Shown here piece after piece: positions 43,945 through 55,555 of a stretch of DNA of 64,000 bases. Below the pieces are notes generated by a model. The model did no database searches and was not told the DNA's origin. It worked only from the letters and a program-made list of their open reading frames with translations. Position 1 is the first letter of the stretch; every line of letters begins with the position of its first letter. The stretch is taken from assembly GCA_030581615.1 (NCBI GenBank), contig JAKTTT010000013.1:186001-250000 (forward strand). The letters run 5' to 3'. The position numbers were made by a program, and so were the translations under genes. The stretch comes from Alloascoidea africana (Eukaryota > Ascomycota > Alloascoideomycetes > Alloascoideales > Alloascoideaceae).

Positions 43945-45242
43945 TGTCCACAGACCATGCATAACGGAACAGGAAAAGTTTAAAAAAAAGTTTGATCTTT
44001 CAATTTCCTTACATGCTTTCTCACCCCCCCATAGTATTGGAAGAATGTCTTCTCCCTATGTCATTTTCAGGCCGAAGAATGGATATCCATACATTTGTCA
44101 CGCGTCCATCTTGACAATGACTTTGATGAGTCCTTGTATTTTTCTGCATAGAAAAAGAAAACAGCATTGCAATATTTTGGGATGGTTTCGCTCGTCACTG
44201 GTGTGTTTTTATTTCCCTTTTGGTTACATGGAAGGGACTGAACGTAAGGGTCCAGGCTCTAAGTTGTTGATTGCTCCCTGCGGTTTTCACACCCGAGCTT
44301 GATGCTGATCATCACAACGTTTTTGAGTGTATGTTCTCTCAGGGCATTGGTGCTGTGTGGCCCAATTTTGCGGATTTCTCTCTGCGCTTCTGAAGCCTAG
44401 ATGCACTTCAAGTGTAATTATAAACTTTCCATATGTTCAAAACAATTTTATTCATGGGACAACTTGCTGTTAACAGGTGCAAGGGTGATACCACAAATGG
44501 AAATTTATAGAGAGGCAGACTTTGTCGACCCAAAACCTCTAGGGTTTGCGTAGTATTAGCTCGTAAAGTCGAAAAAGATTGGAAAAGAGATGTTCAGGGT
44601 AGCAAGAACAACCCCCAAAGTATAAGCTCATCCTGCTTTTTGTGGTTTCAAGCCCTTGCTTGGCGAGGAGTCTTAGTTTTCATAACTCTATATATGCGAA
44701 AACACGGAGGAGAAACATTGAAAGGTTGACTAAACTGAACGTGGTGGTTTTACAACTAAGACACACAGATCCTTTTCATGATAGAGATTCTACTGAATTT
44801 TCTGCTTTTGGTTTTCTTCCCATCTCTTTCTTTCTCTTTCTAACTTGTAATCCCTCTCCAATATTCACTTGGCCGGAAAATAATTATGCATGGAGTAAGT
44901 TTTAAGAAGTCCTTGCTATTTTAACCTAGGAGCAAGCTCTAGCCAAGAAAGGGGCGTATCTCCGTGCGTCAATTACGAGTGAACGGCAGAATAATTAAGT
45001 TCTTGCAAGAACATCCCAGATACTCCCCTTTTCGCTTCAAGAAAATAAACTTTTTTCGCAACTCTTCGTTTCACATCTATATTACATGGTGTAATGCCCG
45101 CGGTTTTATGTAAAAGTAGAAGTAGTAAGGATACAAAAATAACAGTAGCTTCTTTGTTCTGTGTCTTTCTCCAACATATTTTAGAACCTCAACGAAGGAG
45201 CTGGTGCTGTTGAAATATGGCAAAGATTAATCGCAAACCTTA

Positions 45243-45257
45243 GATTAATCTGATAAA
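45243..45257 (+). promoter_or_regulatory. Iron-GATA-type element GATTAATCTGATAAA, site 2
   Basis: One base different from the other two copies, with the ATCTGATAA core intact. It lies about 1.7 kb upstream of FRE copy 1, in the same intergenic region. Confidence 0.5.
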
Positions 45258-47042
45258 AAGAGTGATTGATAGCTTCAACCTCGGCTATCTTCATACATTC
45301 TGGAAGATACATATTGAATCAAGCATTTTTTTTATCCATTCACTTCAAGATAACTATTTTAGGCATTCATAGTATCATTGTGCCGATTTTTTTGGTACCA
45401 ATACACATTGAAAGGGTCAGCGATCAATAAAAGGCACAATGAATCTACTTGACCATTTAGAAAATAATATCATCCTGATTTCGCGATATATCCTCTACTA
45501 TTTTCACTGTATACTCAAAAGTGCAACGATTGAAATCCTCGTACTTTTCCCTTTTGGATATCTCCAGGCAGTACAACGTTGTTCCTTAATCCCCATAGAC
45601 GATCAACTTTAAGGACCCGTCGACATTACTAGAAACAGCAAAGTGCTCGGCTGGAAAGCCAATTGCAATTAACAGAAATCGATTAAATGACAGGACGTTT
45701 GCGCTGTTCCACGCTATGCCATGCCCGCACTTTGTTTGTTGAGTCTAAACCCACTAGTCAACTTTTTTATCTGAAGATTGGGTTACCATCTTTATTAATA
45801 TCGACGCTCTTTTGCTTAAGCTCTGTAAACTTATCTGCCAAATAATCTGTACAGCAGTAGATACAGCATGCACTCGCCGTTTTGTGTGATTTGTGCATAC
45901 CAATAATCCGTCCACCTACTTCACACATATATTGCCTTTCGAACTTTAAGATGGCTTGAATGAAATTTCTAACGACGAGTACCAGTAGTGAAGGTGACTC
46001 CGAACAGGTAATAGGATCAGCGGAATTCATTTCTCATTATTAATCCCCCAGGAGTTTGCGCCCGCTCCCATAGCGGTTACAAATAGATGAATTGTGAATG
46101 GCTGAAGGAATGAAGAACTGGAACAGACAACAAAGTTTTATCAATGTATACTTCTCTGTACATTGATTATTGATTGCCAGTCTTTGATAATTTCATATAC
46201 CAATCGCTCAAAAGTTGGGCAGCTGAGCTTTCTCAATGAGCTTTACTCCACTATGAGAGAAGCCCATTCTAGATTCTGATTGCAAAAGATTTGCAAGGCA
46301 ATGAGAAAAGCCAATATTCATAGGGCAATCTACTAACTGTAACCTGTTCCAATAAGAGCCAGTTTTTAATCAGGTTCTATTTCTGGGGTTTTTACATAGC
46401 AATGCAAATCAAATATTCCGAAGCCATTGATCTCTATATTTTTCTAGAGAAAGCTAAGATATCTTGGTTCCCCCAAATTCTTTTGTCTGAATGATCATGA
46501 AGAAGATTATGGCCATTTTTCACAGAGGCAATATGGATTTTCCCCAGGTGGTGTCTGTTGTGTAAGTCAGCCTGCTCCTTCAAAATCTAAATAGAAATAC
46601 TGGGAGAGTAAAAAGGTTTATCGATGGCGGACTTCGTAACCTTCTTTTCATCGTCTCAAATAGTATCAATTTCAAAGTCTTATCGGATTTGGATTGTGAT
46701 CACTATTAGATTTACATTTGAAGTTATAATTGTTGTGCATATTTTGAGGATCTCTCTGTAGGCAAAAGTCTTAGATTTACAGGAAACGTCTTTACTTCCC
46801 GATACGAACTTGAAGAGATGTTGATCATCGCAGCGCTATTCCCTCCAACACTTTCACCCCCCCTCGATCTTCATAGGTCATTCTATTGTAGCTCTAAGTC
46901 TTTTCAGCTAGCGGTGTGTTCAATGGCTTGAATAAACACGAGGGCATAATTTAATTCGGTCTACATAAATACATTTTAAAATTAATGGGATAAACTCTTT
47001 GAAAATGTGAAATCAAAAATATTAAATGAATGCTCAAGATGA

Positions 47043-49265
47043 CTACCAAAGTTGCGTCTCTTCAAACATATCCACCCTTCCCTTACATTTGTTGATATTA
47101 GTAGCAACAGCGCTCCTAACTTGATCCGACATTATCTCAGGTCCACAGGTTATTATCCCAACAGATCCAGCCGTTGTTCTAAATTCTTGCTCAATAAATT
47201 CATTGATATTCGGTCGGCCCTGTCTAAATTCTATAAATGGGAAATGATCATCTTCATCAAGGATCTCGCAGGTTTGTGGCTCTTTGGACACAACTTGTGG
47301 TGCTTTTTCTCTGATGTCAATGCTGCTTGAGCCATTTGATGAGGATCTATCCTCAATCTCTTTTTCACTCTGATTTTCCCTTTTATCGAGAGCTGCACGT
47401 TTGGTTAGCTGCCCTTTGAAAATTGAAGCGGCATTCTCAATATTGTCCTTTGTGACATAAACAATCACAGATAAGTTGTTATTCTGGTAATCCAAAGCCT
47501 TGATTTCTTTCTCAACCCATTCGAACGAGGCAAAGTAGCGTATGATCCAAACGAATACAATTTTCTGATTGCCGTTGTGTCTTCGGGCCAAATCTCTACA
47601 GTTACAAATTGCAGTGGGAACGCCATGTCCCGCAGCTATCAAGATCGCAGTGTCATACTTATCGATAGTAGTTTTATTCCCATAGGGACCTTCTATAAGT
47701 GTGGCAATTTGTGCTTTTCTCTCCGGAAGCTTCTGCAAATAATTAAAAACCTGCTTAGTCATTCCTTTTTTCGCTTTGAAAACTATGCTGATCTCTTTAT
47801 CGTTATCAGCGCATGATGAGATGATGGTAAAAGGATGTGATTGCCAGAAATGAGTAGGTCTCAAAATGTAAAGATAAACAAAAGCTCCGGGAAACGGTTT
47901 CCAAGTCGATGGTCTTTTTACCGTTAGCTTTATTGTCTCTTCATCCTCAAACAACTCATAAGTTCCTTTTGTGAAAACACCGAACCAAATTATCCTTACA
48001 ATCCGTGCAAACCGATCGAAGGCCCAGAGCGCGATCGAAGCGTAAAGATACTCCATCCATCCCAAGTACCTGCAATGATACCAACATCCTGCAATGAATA
48101 ATGCTCCCAATGTAACATGAATAATATAGAAGAGCTCATAAAAATGCTTTCGAAAGACAAGAAGAGCTTGGAAGAGCATGAGACAGCAGGCTGTTGTTGC
48201 GAGGGCACCACAGTACAAGTATTCCCTTTTCATTGAGGACGCATAATAGTGTCTGTTTATCATAATAACCGTATATCCAACTGAATGAATAAATGCATTT
48301 AACGTCATACCTCTTGCAATCCATTTATGAAAGACGACAAACGTGTCGTATTTCCATCCAGTTAGCCACATTAGAAAGTTATTTCGGCAAATGAACAAGA
48401 AAAGGGCAGGAAGGTGGACAAAACACATGATTCCTGTCCTATTTGAAATATAAGTTTGGAATTGTGTGCTTTTTTTGGGGTAAAAAGTATTGGGCAAGAA
48501 TATATCGTAATCACCGAAGATGAGAACAATTAGCATTATGATATACCCACCAATAATTAGGGACTCCGATCTCGTTGGAATTAACATAAATGAGCCCAAA
48601 GATTGATAATGTCTTTTTCCAACAAGCGCCGGGAGTGTAACATGTTGTCGAAACAAATTTACCCATTTACCAGTACATTTTCGCACGATAAAAGGCGAAG
48701 CAAAGCTGACAAAGTTTAAAATAGTTGCACCAAGAATTATTGAGCACCAGTAGGCCATCAAGGCACCGCCATAATAATCGCCCGTATTTAACTGATAGTA
48801 GTAGGTCCTAGACGTCTTGACGTTTACATCTGTAACGTTTTTGAGTGGCCTGACAGCAACGGTGTAATTGGCCCTAGGGTTGAAGTCGGGCGAAGAAGCG
48901 TCGACAACGGTTAATAATGATTTCTGATACACCTCTTCAAGCAAAGAATCAGTAAGAGAGTAATTATTATAATCCTGACACCAGCTGACAATGTACTTGT
49001 AAGCACTTTTCAATTCACCCTTGGATTTGGCATAGTCGTTGACACAGATCAAGACAGAGGCAAGCGCGGGCTCAGTTGAGCAAGGACACAGCCAGCCGCT
49101 ATGGCGTCTTCTAGCACGAGGACATCCAAAGCTAATAGCACCCATTGCACTTTGACATGCTGAAGCTAGGGCATAACTGGAAGGAGTAGTGTAGGCTAAA
49201 GAGTTTGCGACAAAAGTTATCAGCAACAGGTACAGCACTTGTAGATTTATGCTACTTATGCCCAT
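47043..49265 (-). CDS. Ferric/cupric reductase, Fre family, copy 2
   Basis: A 740-residue paralogue of the upstream Fre protein with the same layout: signal peptide (to about residue 24), Cys-rich ectodomain with CPC (60-62), membrane core and FAD/NADPH domain. Heme ligands are H313/H327 and H383/H397, again 13 residues apart. HPFTIISSC binds FAD; AILIAAGHGVP and IITCGPEIMS bind NADPH; the end is again FEETQLW. The ectodomains differ most between the copies and the membrane core least, as expected for an old duplication with divergence in metal-complex recognition. A TATATAAATA box lies about 85 bases upstream and an iron-GATA element about 1 kb upstream. Both copies have whole frames. The donor for electrons is NADPH by family knowledge; the metal preference is not readable. 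Confidence 0.95.
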   Translation of the reverse strand: MGISSINLQVLYLLLITFVANSLAYTTPSSYALASACQSAMGAISFGCPRARRRHSGWLCPCSTEPALASVLICVNDYAKSKGELKSAYKYIVSWCQDYNNYSLTDSLLEEVYQKSLLTVVDASSPDFNPRANYTVAVRPLKNVTDVNVKTSRTYYYQLNTGDYYGGALMAYWCSIILGATILNFVSFASPFIVRKCTGKWVNLFRQHVTLPALVGKRHYQSLGSFMLIPTRSESLIIGGYIIMLIVLIFGDYDIFLPNTFYPKKSTQFQTYISNRTGIMCFVHLPALFLFICRNNFLMWLTGWKYDTFVVFHKWIARGMTLNAFIHSVGYTVIMINRHYYASSMKREYLYCGALATTACCLMLFQALLVFRKHFYELFYIIHVTLGALFIAGCWYHCRYLGWMEYLYASIALWAFDRFARIVRIIWFGVFTKGTYELFEDEETIKLTVKRPSTWKPFPGAFVYLYILRPTHFWQSHPFTIISSCADNDKEISIVFKAKKGMTKQVFNYLQKLPERKAQIATLIEGPYGNKTTIDKYDTAILIAAGHGVPTAICNCRDLARRHNGNQKIVFVWIIRYFASFEWVEKEIKALDYQNNNLSVIVYVTKDNIENAASIFKGQLTKRAALDKRENQSEKEIEDRSSSNGSSSIDIREKAPQVVSKEPQTCEILDEDDHFPFIEFRQGRPNINEFIEQEFRTTAGSVGIITCGPEIMSDQVRSAVATNINKCKGRVDMFEETQLW

Positions 49266-49348
49266 TCCTAATAAAAACTAACAACAATAGAAGTGGAACT
49301 GAAATATTTAAATTTGTAAACAGAAGTATCATGAAGACAGTCAGCGTC

Positions 49349-49358
49349 TATTTATATA
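49349..49358 (-). promoter_or_regulatory. TATA box TATATAAATA of FRE copy 2
   Basis: Strong TATA element about 85 bases before the start codon on the gene strand. Confidence 0.65.
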
Positions 49359-50307
49359 TGTCTACAAAATTCGGGAGGCCCCCCCAAGGCTTTGTGCTTC
49401 TTTGAGTATGTTCATTACTCTATTTACTTGGAATTCCCTCATTATTCAAACTAATCAACATACACTAGACAGTGGACAGGCGAACTTTTCATCCAGAAAT
49501 GCTTAAATTTACTAGTTTTGCAAACATAAGCATGTTATTTACCCTTAACAAGCGAGCTTAAACAAAGTGTTACACTAATAGGACGCTAAAACATTCGGCA
49601 AAGCATGTTGGTACACAGGATCCACCTAGAAGCACAATTTCTATCATCCTGACGTTTTAGATATTGTCCCTATCTTTCCGATTGGGCGTAAAAAGAGGGA
49701 TACCCTCCAAGATCATTTAACCTTCCATTTGAAATGTTTTCTCACAAGGACCAGGAAAAATGAAAATCCGAGAAGCTTGGCAAACCCCCACCCATGTTAG
49801 CTGAGCGAACTTGGCACCGTCATTGACAATATATAACCTAATAAGATTAATATGCTATGCGGGATATCTGTATAAAGGTGGAGGCAGATATAAAAAAACC
49901 TATGAGTACTAGAATCGCTCAGGGTTGGTTAAAAGTAAATTTTGAAATCTATCTAATTGGATCCCTCTTTGCCGTTGCTAGAAGTGTTGTAAAGCAGAAT
50001 AAAGTTCAAGCTAGTATATATATAGTTAGCTCTGTGTGCTACCTGCCCTGAGAGTATTCATCCCTTTATCTACTGCGATCTCCAGTCAAACAGCCCATTT
50101 TAACAAGGGTTTTATCTGCAAAAAAATGCATTTATGTTAAGAAACCTTCCAGTATATCATGGTATTGGTCTAGACCCCGAATGTTCGTTTCTTTTTGTGC
50201 AATACATGCAACTAATGCTCATCAAACATGAATTTACCCTTAAACCGAGGGCTCAGGGTACTACACTGCAATCATGGCAGGCCTAACTTATTATTCCCTT
50301 GATCATA

Positions 50308-50322
50308 GATTGATCTGATAAA
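50308..50322 (+). promoter_or_regulatory. Iron-GATA-type element GATTGATCTGATAAA, site 3
   Basis: Exact 15-base match to site 1, about 1.04 kb upstream of FRE copy 2. Confidence 0.6.
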
Positions 50323-51614
50323 GTCTAATTTGATCATAGGAAATAGGAATTTCAAAGTTGAATATAAATAAATCTTGGATTAAATCTGTCAAGACAAATA
50401 CAAAGTAAAAAATACAAGGTTATAGAATTCTCAATCATATTGCTTACAGTTTGGCATGTATTCAGGATGGGACGAGCTTACTGGTCTATTAATTCACATA
50501 GAACGGATCAACCATGATCCAACCATAAGTGTATCATTTTTCAATTAGCAAACAGTTGATTGCAGCCCCAAAATAAAAATAATCTTTAGTATTATCTGTT
50601 ATACATTCTGGTCCCTTATATATGTATGCAAAATTGAGGGGCGGTGAAATAAAATTCATCTCTTTGATAGATCTCACTATCAAAACTTACGCATAGAACT
50701 CTCCATCGTGTGCAAATTTAGAAAACGCAAACGACAAAAAAAAGAGTTTGTACCAGCAGATACGTGTAATACTGCTTCTTATCAACGGCACTGAAACTCT
50801 GTAAACTATCTGAACGTATGATTTGTGACGTCCACTCCCGGTCACATTCTAGATAACACAGAATCATGTTCTAAGCCTTGAAGAAAAACATATGAATGTT
50901 TAATCACCCCTCATTCTTCAACGTTGGGTTTAGAAATTTTCATTTATCACGCAAGCTTTAAATTTCGATTATTGGAATGCTACACTTTTCCTCGAGAAAA
51001 AGGCTTAAAGATGCAAAAGAAAAAGGTACCTTAGCTACGCAAATTAGCTGTTTTTTCGTTTTATTATTAGCTCTTAGTTAGGGTCGTTCGTTTGAAAACA
51101 AGATTTTCCAATCGGTACTTGGCTGAACATGGCGTTAACAAAAAATCCCATCTCAAGTAAGGCCTCAGACTCCATAGAGCTTATATGACATGGTGATAAT
51201 CTCCTTTACTGTACGGCATGAGGTGTTCAACCATATACATCATCTCATCAACCAATTCTCAAGTGACGAGGTTAAACTGTTCCAATTGGTTTTGTAATCA
51301 GGAACAAGCCTTTTTTTCATGTTAAAAGCCTTTCATCTGTTTAGCCCAACTCTCTCTAGTATTTAAGTTTCGGCCTCGGGAAGCCCAAAAAGGGAAAAAG
51401 GGCGGGATTCTAACTTTTCATAAAAATACCACTACGAATGATGTGAAGACTTTTAAATAGCTTTTCTATTTTTTTTCTCAGTTCACACGACGGTGAAAAA
51501 TAATGTCAAACATATATAATGCAAACCATTGGCAATTCGTAAAACTTTCCTTGGGCTGAAAACAAGGTTCGAGGTCACTTTCAACCTCATCTTTTCCTTT
51601 CGGCTCCTAGATTA

Positions 51615-52159
51615 TCAATTTTTGGCAAAACGTGTGGTATAATAACGTATTAAAGCATTCGAGGCCGAAGTATCCCCACATCTGATTAAGTTTGCAATAT
51701 CAATATTGAGAGGGCTGTTTGGCTCTGGTGAAGTAAACAGACATATAACTGCCATCAAAGAGGATGATATGGTCCAGGCAGGCGTCCACTGGCCCTTTAA
51801 AATGTCGAGGCAAACTTCTCCAGTTTTAAAATGAATATTGGGATGACAAATTCTGGTTAGAAACCTCATAGTTGGGGGTTGTAAAGGATAAGACGGTGGG
51901 ATATTGATCTCAACTTTCCATCGACCACCTAAAACATAGCTCAGAAATTGATTAGTCTACTTTAATTTTCTTGACATTCTTTTCAAATCATACCCTCATA
52001 TGGTGTTCCATCCAATCCTTTAATGACTGCTGTCCATAAAAAGATATTGTCATCATCGACCTCAAGAGCCTCCAGGTTAGGATTATCTTCTGGGTCAGCT
52101 TCATATGTGGCCAGCTCCTTCATGAGCCTCTTTGTGGCGGCACCAGCTGCTCTAGACAT
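51615..52159 (-). CDS. PEX4: Peroxisomal ubiquitin-conjugating enzyme Pex4, two exons
   Basis: Exons 51994-52159 and 51615-51928 (intron 65 nt, GTATGA, GACTAAT branch) give 159 residues. Pex4 is the E2 that, anchored by Pex22, mono-ubiquitinates the import receptor Pex5 for its recycling. The E2 fold is clear: MSRAAGAATKRLMKELATYE at the N-terminus, VEINIPPSYPLQPPT, CHPN, then GEVCLDIL with the catalytic cysteine (C95), WTPAWT, and the Pex4-type PNSPLNIDIANLIRCGD ending. The length is close to yeast Pex4 (183). The frame continues upstream of 52159 with a hydrophobic stretch but has no ATG there, so 52159 is the start. It is divergent from PHB1 across about 470 bases. Confidence 0.93.
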
Positions 52160-52627
52160 TCTGAAGCGGTAGATGATTCTCGATACAGAATAGATAAAAA
52201 TGTAGGTGATAAAGGCAAGACCTAGAATATTTATTCTTGTTGTAGGTGGTCTTGCAAGGAAGAGAGAAGGCTGGTCCAAAATATGTATGCCGAAGATGGT
52301 ACAGTAACAAATCAGTTACTTGAACAGCGACCAAAGTCCTTAAAGATGAGCAGAAAGTACAGCAACGAAAACTTTCGCCAAAAGAAGAGAATAGTTGTAC
52401 AAGGACCTGTCCACCAGTTTTAGTGTCTTTTTGTGGTTTTCTACCCCAGATACAGACTCATCATGGGGAAACTTCCCAACCTCCGTCCACCCATACCATA
52501 TTAGGTACCACATTTACGTATTGATAGCGTAAATAATGTCACAGAACCATTGGCTTTTCCTCCGCCACCATCACTTTTGGTTCCCCAACCCAGATCTGGA
52601 TCTTTTCAATTGTAGCCATCGTGCACC
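52160..52627. other. Divergent promoter region of PEX4 and PHB1
   Basis: Shared upstream region of about 470 bases. A CCATAC- and CCACC-rich patch lies near 52480-52510. No gene seen. Confidence 0.5.
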
Positions 52628-53547
52628 ATGTCGACTCAGTTTCTAAACTTTCTATCGAGTAAGTTTGGCCATACTACTGTACCTTTCTGAATGTACCTTA
52701 TTTAACAAAATTCTATATGATTACAGAGATTGCAATCCCCGCAGGTGTTGCCATCACCGTGGCCCAGTCTGCAATGTATGATGTGAAAGGAGGCTACAGA
52801 GCTGTGATCTTTGACCGTCTTTCCGGAGTACAGCAAGTAGTTTCGGGAGAAGGCACTCACTTTTTAGTTCCTTGGCTTCAGAAGGCTGTCATCTATGATG
52901 TGCGCACAAAACCAAGAAACATTGCGACGACAACAGGAAGTAAGGATTTGCAGAACGTTTCATTGACGTTAAGAGTCCTGCACAGACCAGACATTACATT
53001 TTTGCCTCGCATTTACCAGAATCTGGGATTGGACTATGATGAACGTGTTTTGCCCTCTATTGGAAACGAAATTCTAAAGTCTATTGTTGCACAATTTGAC
53101 GCTGCGGAGCTTATCACCCAGAGAGAAATCGTCTCTGCCAGAATTCGTGACGAGTTGAGCAAACGTGCCTCGGAATTTAACATCCAATTGGAGGATGTCT
53201 CTATCACACATATGACATTTGGACGAGAATTCACTAAAGCTGTTGAACAAAAGCAAATTGCACAGCAAGATGCCGAGAGAGCTAGATATATTGTCGAGAA
53301 GGCAGAACAAGAACGTCAAGCTGCTGTTATTAGAGCCGAGGGAGAAGCTGAAGCAGCCGAACACATTTCTAAAGCATTGGAAAAGAACGGTGATGGTTTG
53401 CTTCTGATCCGTCGTATTGAGGCCAGTAAAGAAATTGCATCCACTTTGGCTGGATCTAGCAACGTTACCTACTTGCCTTCAAATACTGCTGGCACAGGAG
53501 AGGCTTCGGGAAGTCCAAATTCACTCTTGTTGAATCTTGGCAGATAA
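52628..53547 (+). CDS. PHB1: Prohibitin 1, two exons
   Basis: Exons 52628-52658 and 52727-53547 (intron 68 nt, GTAAGT) give 283 residues. The intron falls after ten codons ([10 protein letters not shown]). Phb1 pairs with Phb2 in ring assemblies in the mitochondrial inner membrane, holding m-AAA protease and stabilising new subunits. Visible parts: a short hydrophobic N-terminal anchor ([19 protein letters not shown]), the SPFH/prohibitin domain ([68 protein letters not shown]), and a C-terminal coiled coil ([20 protein letters not shown]). Length is close to S. cerevisiae Phb1 (287), and no intact motif is missing. Confidence 0.96.
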
Positions 53548-54168
53548 AGATAGTAATTGAGTACGCTTTCTTGAAATGAAACTTTACTGATGTACATAGG
53601 AAAAGAAAACAGTATCAATACTTAGCAATATTACTCCTCTGGAGCCTTTAATCTATTATCATTGTGAATGGAAATTTAGTTTTTTGTCTTGCTCAGTATG
53701 ACATTTGAAAATTACTCTAAAGAAGATACAAAAAGGCAGCATTTGAAACCATGGGCGATATATATAGTAGAAATATTAAGAAGCTGTTCATGATTGTACA
53801 AAGGGTGGAGTTAAATTAGGTAGAATATTTGAGAAAAAAGTATTAGTTATAAAAGAGAGAGAAATAAATATGCGTGCCACTCACGCCGAAAAAAAAAAAT
53901 TGATACATCCAATATCTCAATCAATAGTCGTATTCAAAAAGCGTTTGTTTTATATATCAAAAAAAAGGGGAATAAGCATTCGTAAGAGAAATGTCTCAAG
54001 GGCAATTGGTATTGCGAAGGAGATAAGTTTCTCAGGGGAAAAAAAAGCGAAGAAGGCAAGTCTTGTATCAGAATCATTGAATTCTCAATCAATCCGCTTA
54101 ACCGGAGAAGAAGTCAACCTCCCACCGAACAATAAAAAGGAACAAAAAGTCAACCCTTTTTGAACGGA
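53548..54168. other. Convergent intergenic region between PHB1 and NCE102
   Basis: A-rich; one 97-codon Lys-rich frame (53870-54163) has no motif and looks like low-complexity chance. Holds the 3' ends of both genes. Confidence 0.5.
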
Positions 54169-54836
54169 TTAGGCATGCGACAAGGTGGGCACACCAGCCT
54201 GGTTTCTTCTTCCAGACCTCACACCAATGTGTCCGGTACCTGCCCAACCATTCCTCAATACCAGCAGAACCGAGAAAAAAGTTGTTGCGATAAAGGCAAA
54301 AGCAGCAAAGAAGAGAAAGGCACTTCCGGCTTGAGCTTTTCGACACCGATCTCTGGAGCCTTGAGCAATTGAATTATCATCGACAAAGCCTTGGTTGGTA
54401 CAAGAGTGACCGTGCATTGCGGCAGCGATCGAGGTCGCACCGGCAAAGGTGAAGATGAAGTTGAGTAGGTCAAAAGACGCAAGAGCTATAGGAAGAGCCA
54501 GGAACGTAAAGAACCATGATCCAACCTGGTAGAGTACTCCGAAAAGAAGTCCAAAGACCGAAGCAAAAATGCTATCAATGATCCAATTGAGTCAGTATTC
54601 ATATCTATTTCTCTTTTCACAAGGATGATAGGATGGATTTACATCGTGATCTGACAGCATGCAACGAGCTAACAATGAGAGCAAATCATTCACAGACAAT
54701 TGACATACCTAAAATTCACCTGAGAATTTGTTTGACTGTTCTCTGTCGCCCTTAAATTAGCGGTAAGTCCAAGAGAAACAATTAAAAAGAAAGCAAGCAA
54801 TCCCCTCAGAATTGCATCTAAGAGTGTATAACCCAT
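54169..54836 (-). CDS. NCE102: Nce102/Fhn1-family MARVEL membrane protein, two exons
   Basis: Exons 54709-54836 and 54169-54571 (intron 137 nt, GTATGT, TACTGAC branch) give 176 residues, against 173 in S. cerevisiae. Nce102 is a four-span protein of the plasma-membrane MCC/eisosome that senses sphingolipids and shapes eisosomes. Matches to the family: LRGLLAFFLIVSLGL (TM1), a TM2 region from IFASVFGLLFGVLY, FDLLNFIFTFAGAT (TM3), the loop HSCTNQGFVDDNS with QGSRDRCRKAQA, TM4 (LFFAAFAFIATTFFSVLLV) and the tail GVPTLSHA (GVPTISQV in yeast). The exon junction (VNF-S-IFAS) restores the VNY-type motif after TM1. Confidence 0.94.
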
Positions 54837-55555
54837 CGCGACTTTCTGTATCTTCCAGCTCCAGCTTATATTTTGTTTGTTGATTCAATCTATATCTCAG
54901 ACTCGTATCTGGATCCCGTCTATTTTATGCCTGCGCTTCCGTTATTCTCTTTAAAGAGCGAGCAGCAATTAAACGAACGAACTGTGATTTTTGGATTATG
55001 AGAGCCGGGAAGGGAAAGCAACAATATACAAAAGAATGCAAACACAGCGGGTGGACGGATGTTTTCGGAAAAATGCACGAGAAAGTGGCACACCTTCATT
55101 CCAGTGAAGAAAGACTAACAAGATGAAGAAAAGGTCTGGAAGCTCGAATCTCGGCTGCCGCCACACTCGAGTTCAAAATTTGCAAAAGTGAATAAATTGG
55201 AGCTGGTTATCGTAACCTTGAAATCTAACGGGTGAGCCAGTGACAGAAAACGCTCATAGTATTCTAATTCACAAACAACACAGGTGTCACTAGATCTCCT
55301 ATTTCAATGCTCTCCAGCATACCAAGACCACATAAGCTTCTGGCACTTCTCGGCTTTTCCACCGTCCAAGTGCAATTCCATTTTACCCCTTTTCTTGTCA
55401 TCTGCCAAAAGTTACTTTAGTGTCTCTGCCATTATCGTGCTCAGGTGTACACGCGTGCCCACGATTGCGCGGCTTGCTGTGCGATTGACCAAATGCCTCT
55501 AGTCTCTAGTCTCTAGTGTCTAGTCTCAGATCTACCAGGAAGCTTGTGTTTAGCG
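54837..55555. other. Divergent promoter region of NCE102 and NCA2
   Basis: About 720 bases. Close to NCA2 there is a short tandem repeat of CTCTAGT units (about 55498-55530). No gene seen. Confidence 0.5.

Larger units (their letters stand above)
43541..47042. other. Intergenic stretch between the two FRE genes
   Basis: Carries the promoter of FRE copy 1, two copies of the GATTRATCTGATAAA element, and otherwise no gene I can support. An 87-codon minus-strand frame near 45767-46030 has several cysteines but no recognisable fold. Confidence 0.5.
49266..51614. other. Intergenic stretch upstream of FRE copy 2
   Basis: Promoter of FRE copy 2 on the left, with the third iron-GATA element; the rest has no supported gene. 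The right end is the 3' flank of PEX4. Confidence 0.5.

Noticed and set aside
45767-46030. An 87-codon minus-strand frame with several cysteines between the FRE genes
   Set aside because: No recognisable Cys spacing or family and no promoter signal; not enough to call a gene.
52160-52279. N-terminal membrane extension of PEX4
   Set aside because: The open frame upstream of 52159 has a hydrophobic stretch but no ATG, and the E2 fold begins normally at 52159.
53870-54163. A 97-codon Lys-rich plus-strand frame
   Set aside because: A-rich DNA between two convergent genes; no motif and composition expected by chance.
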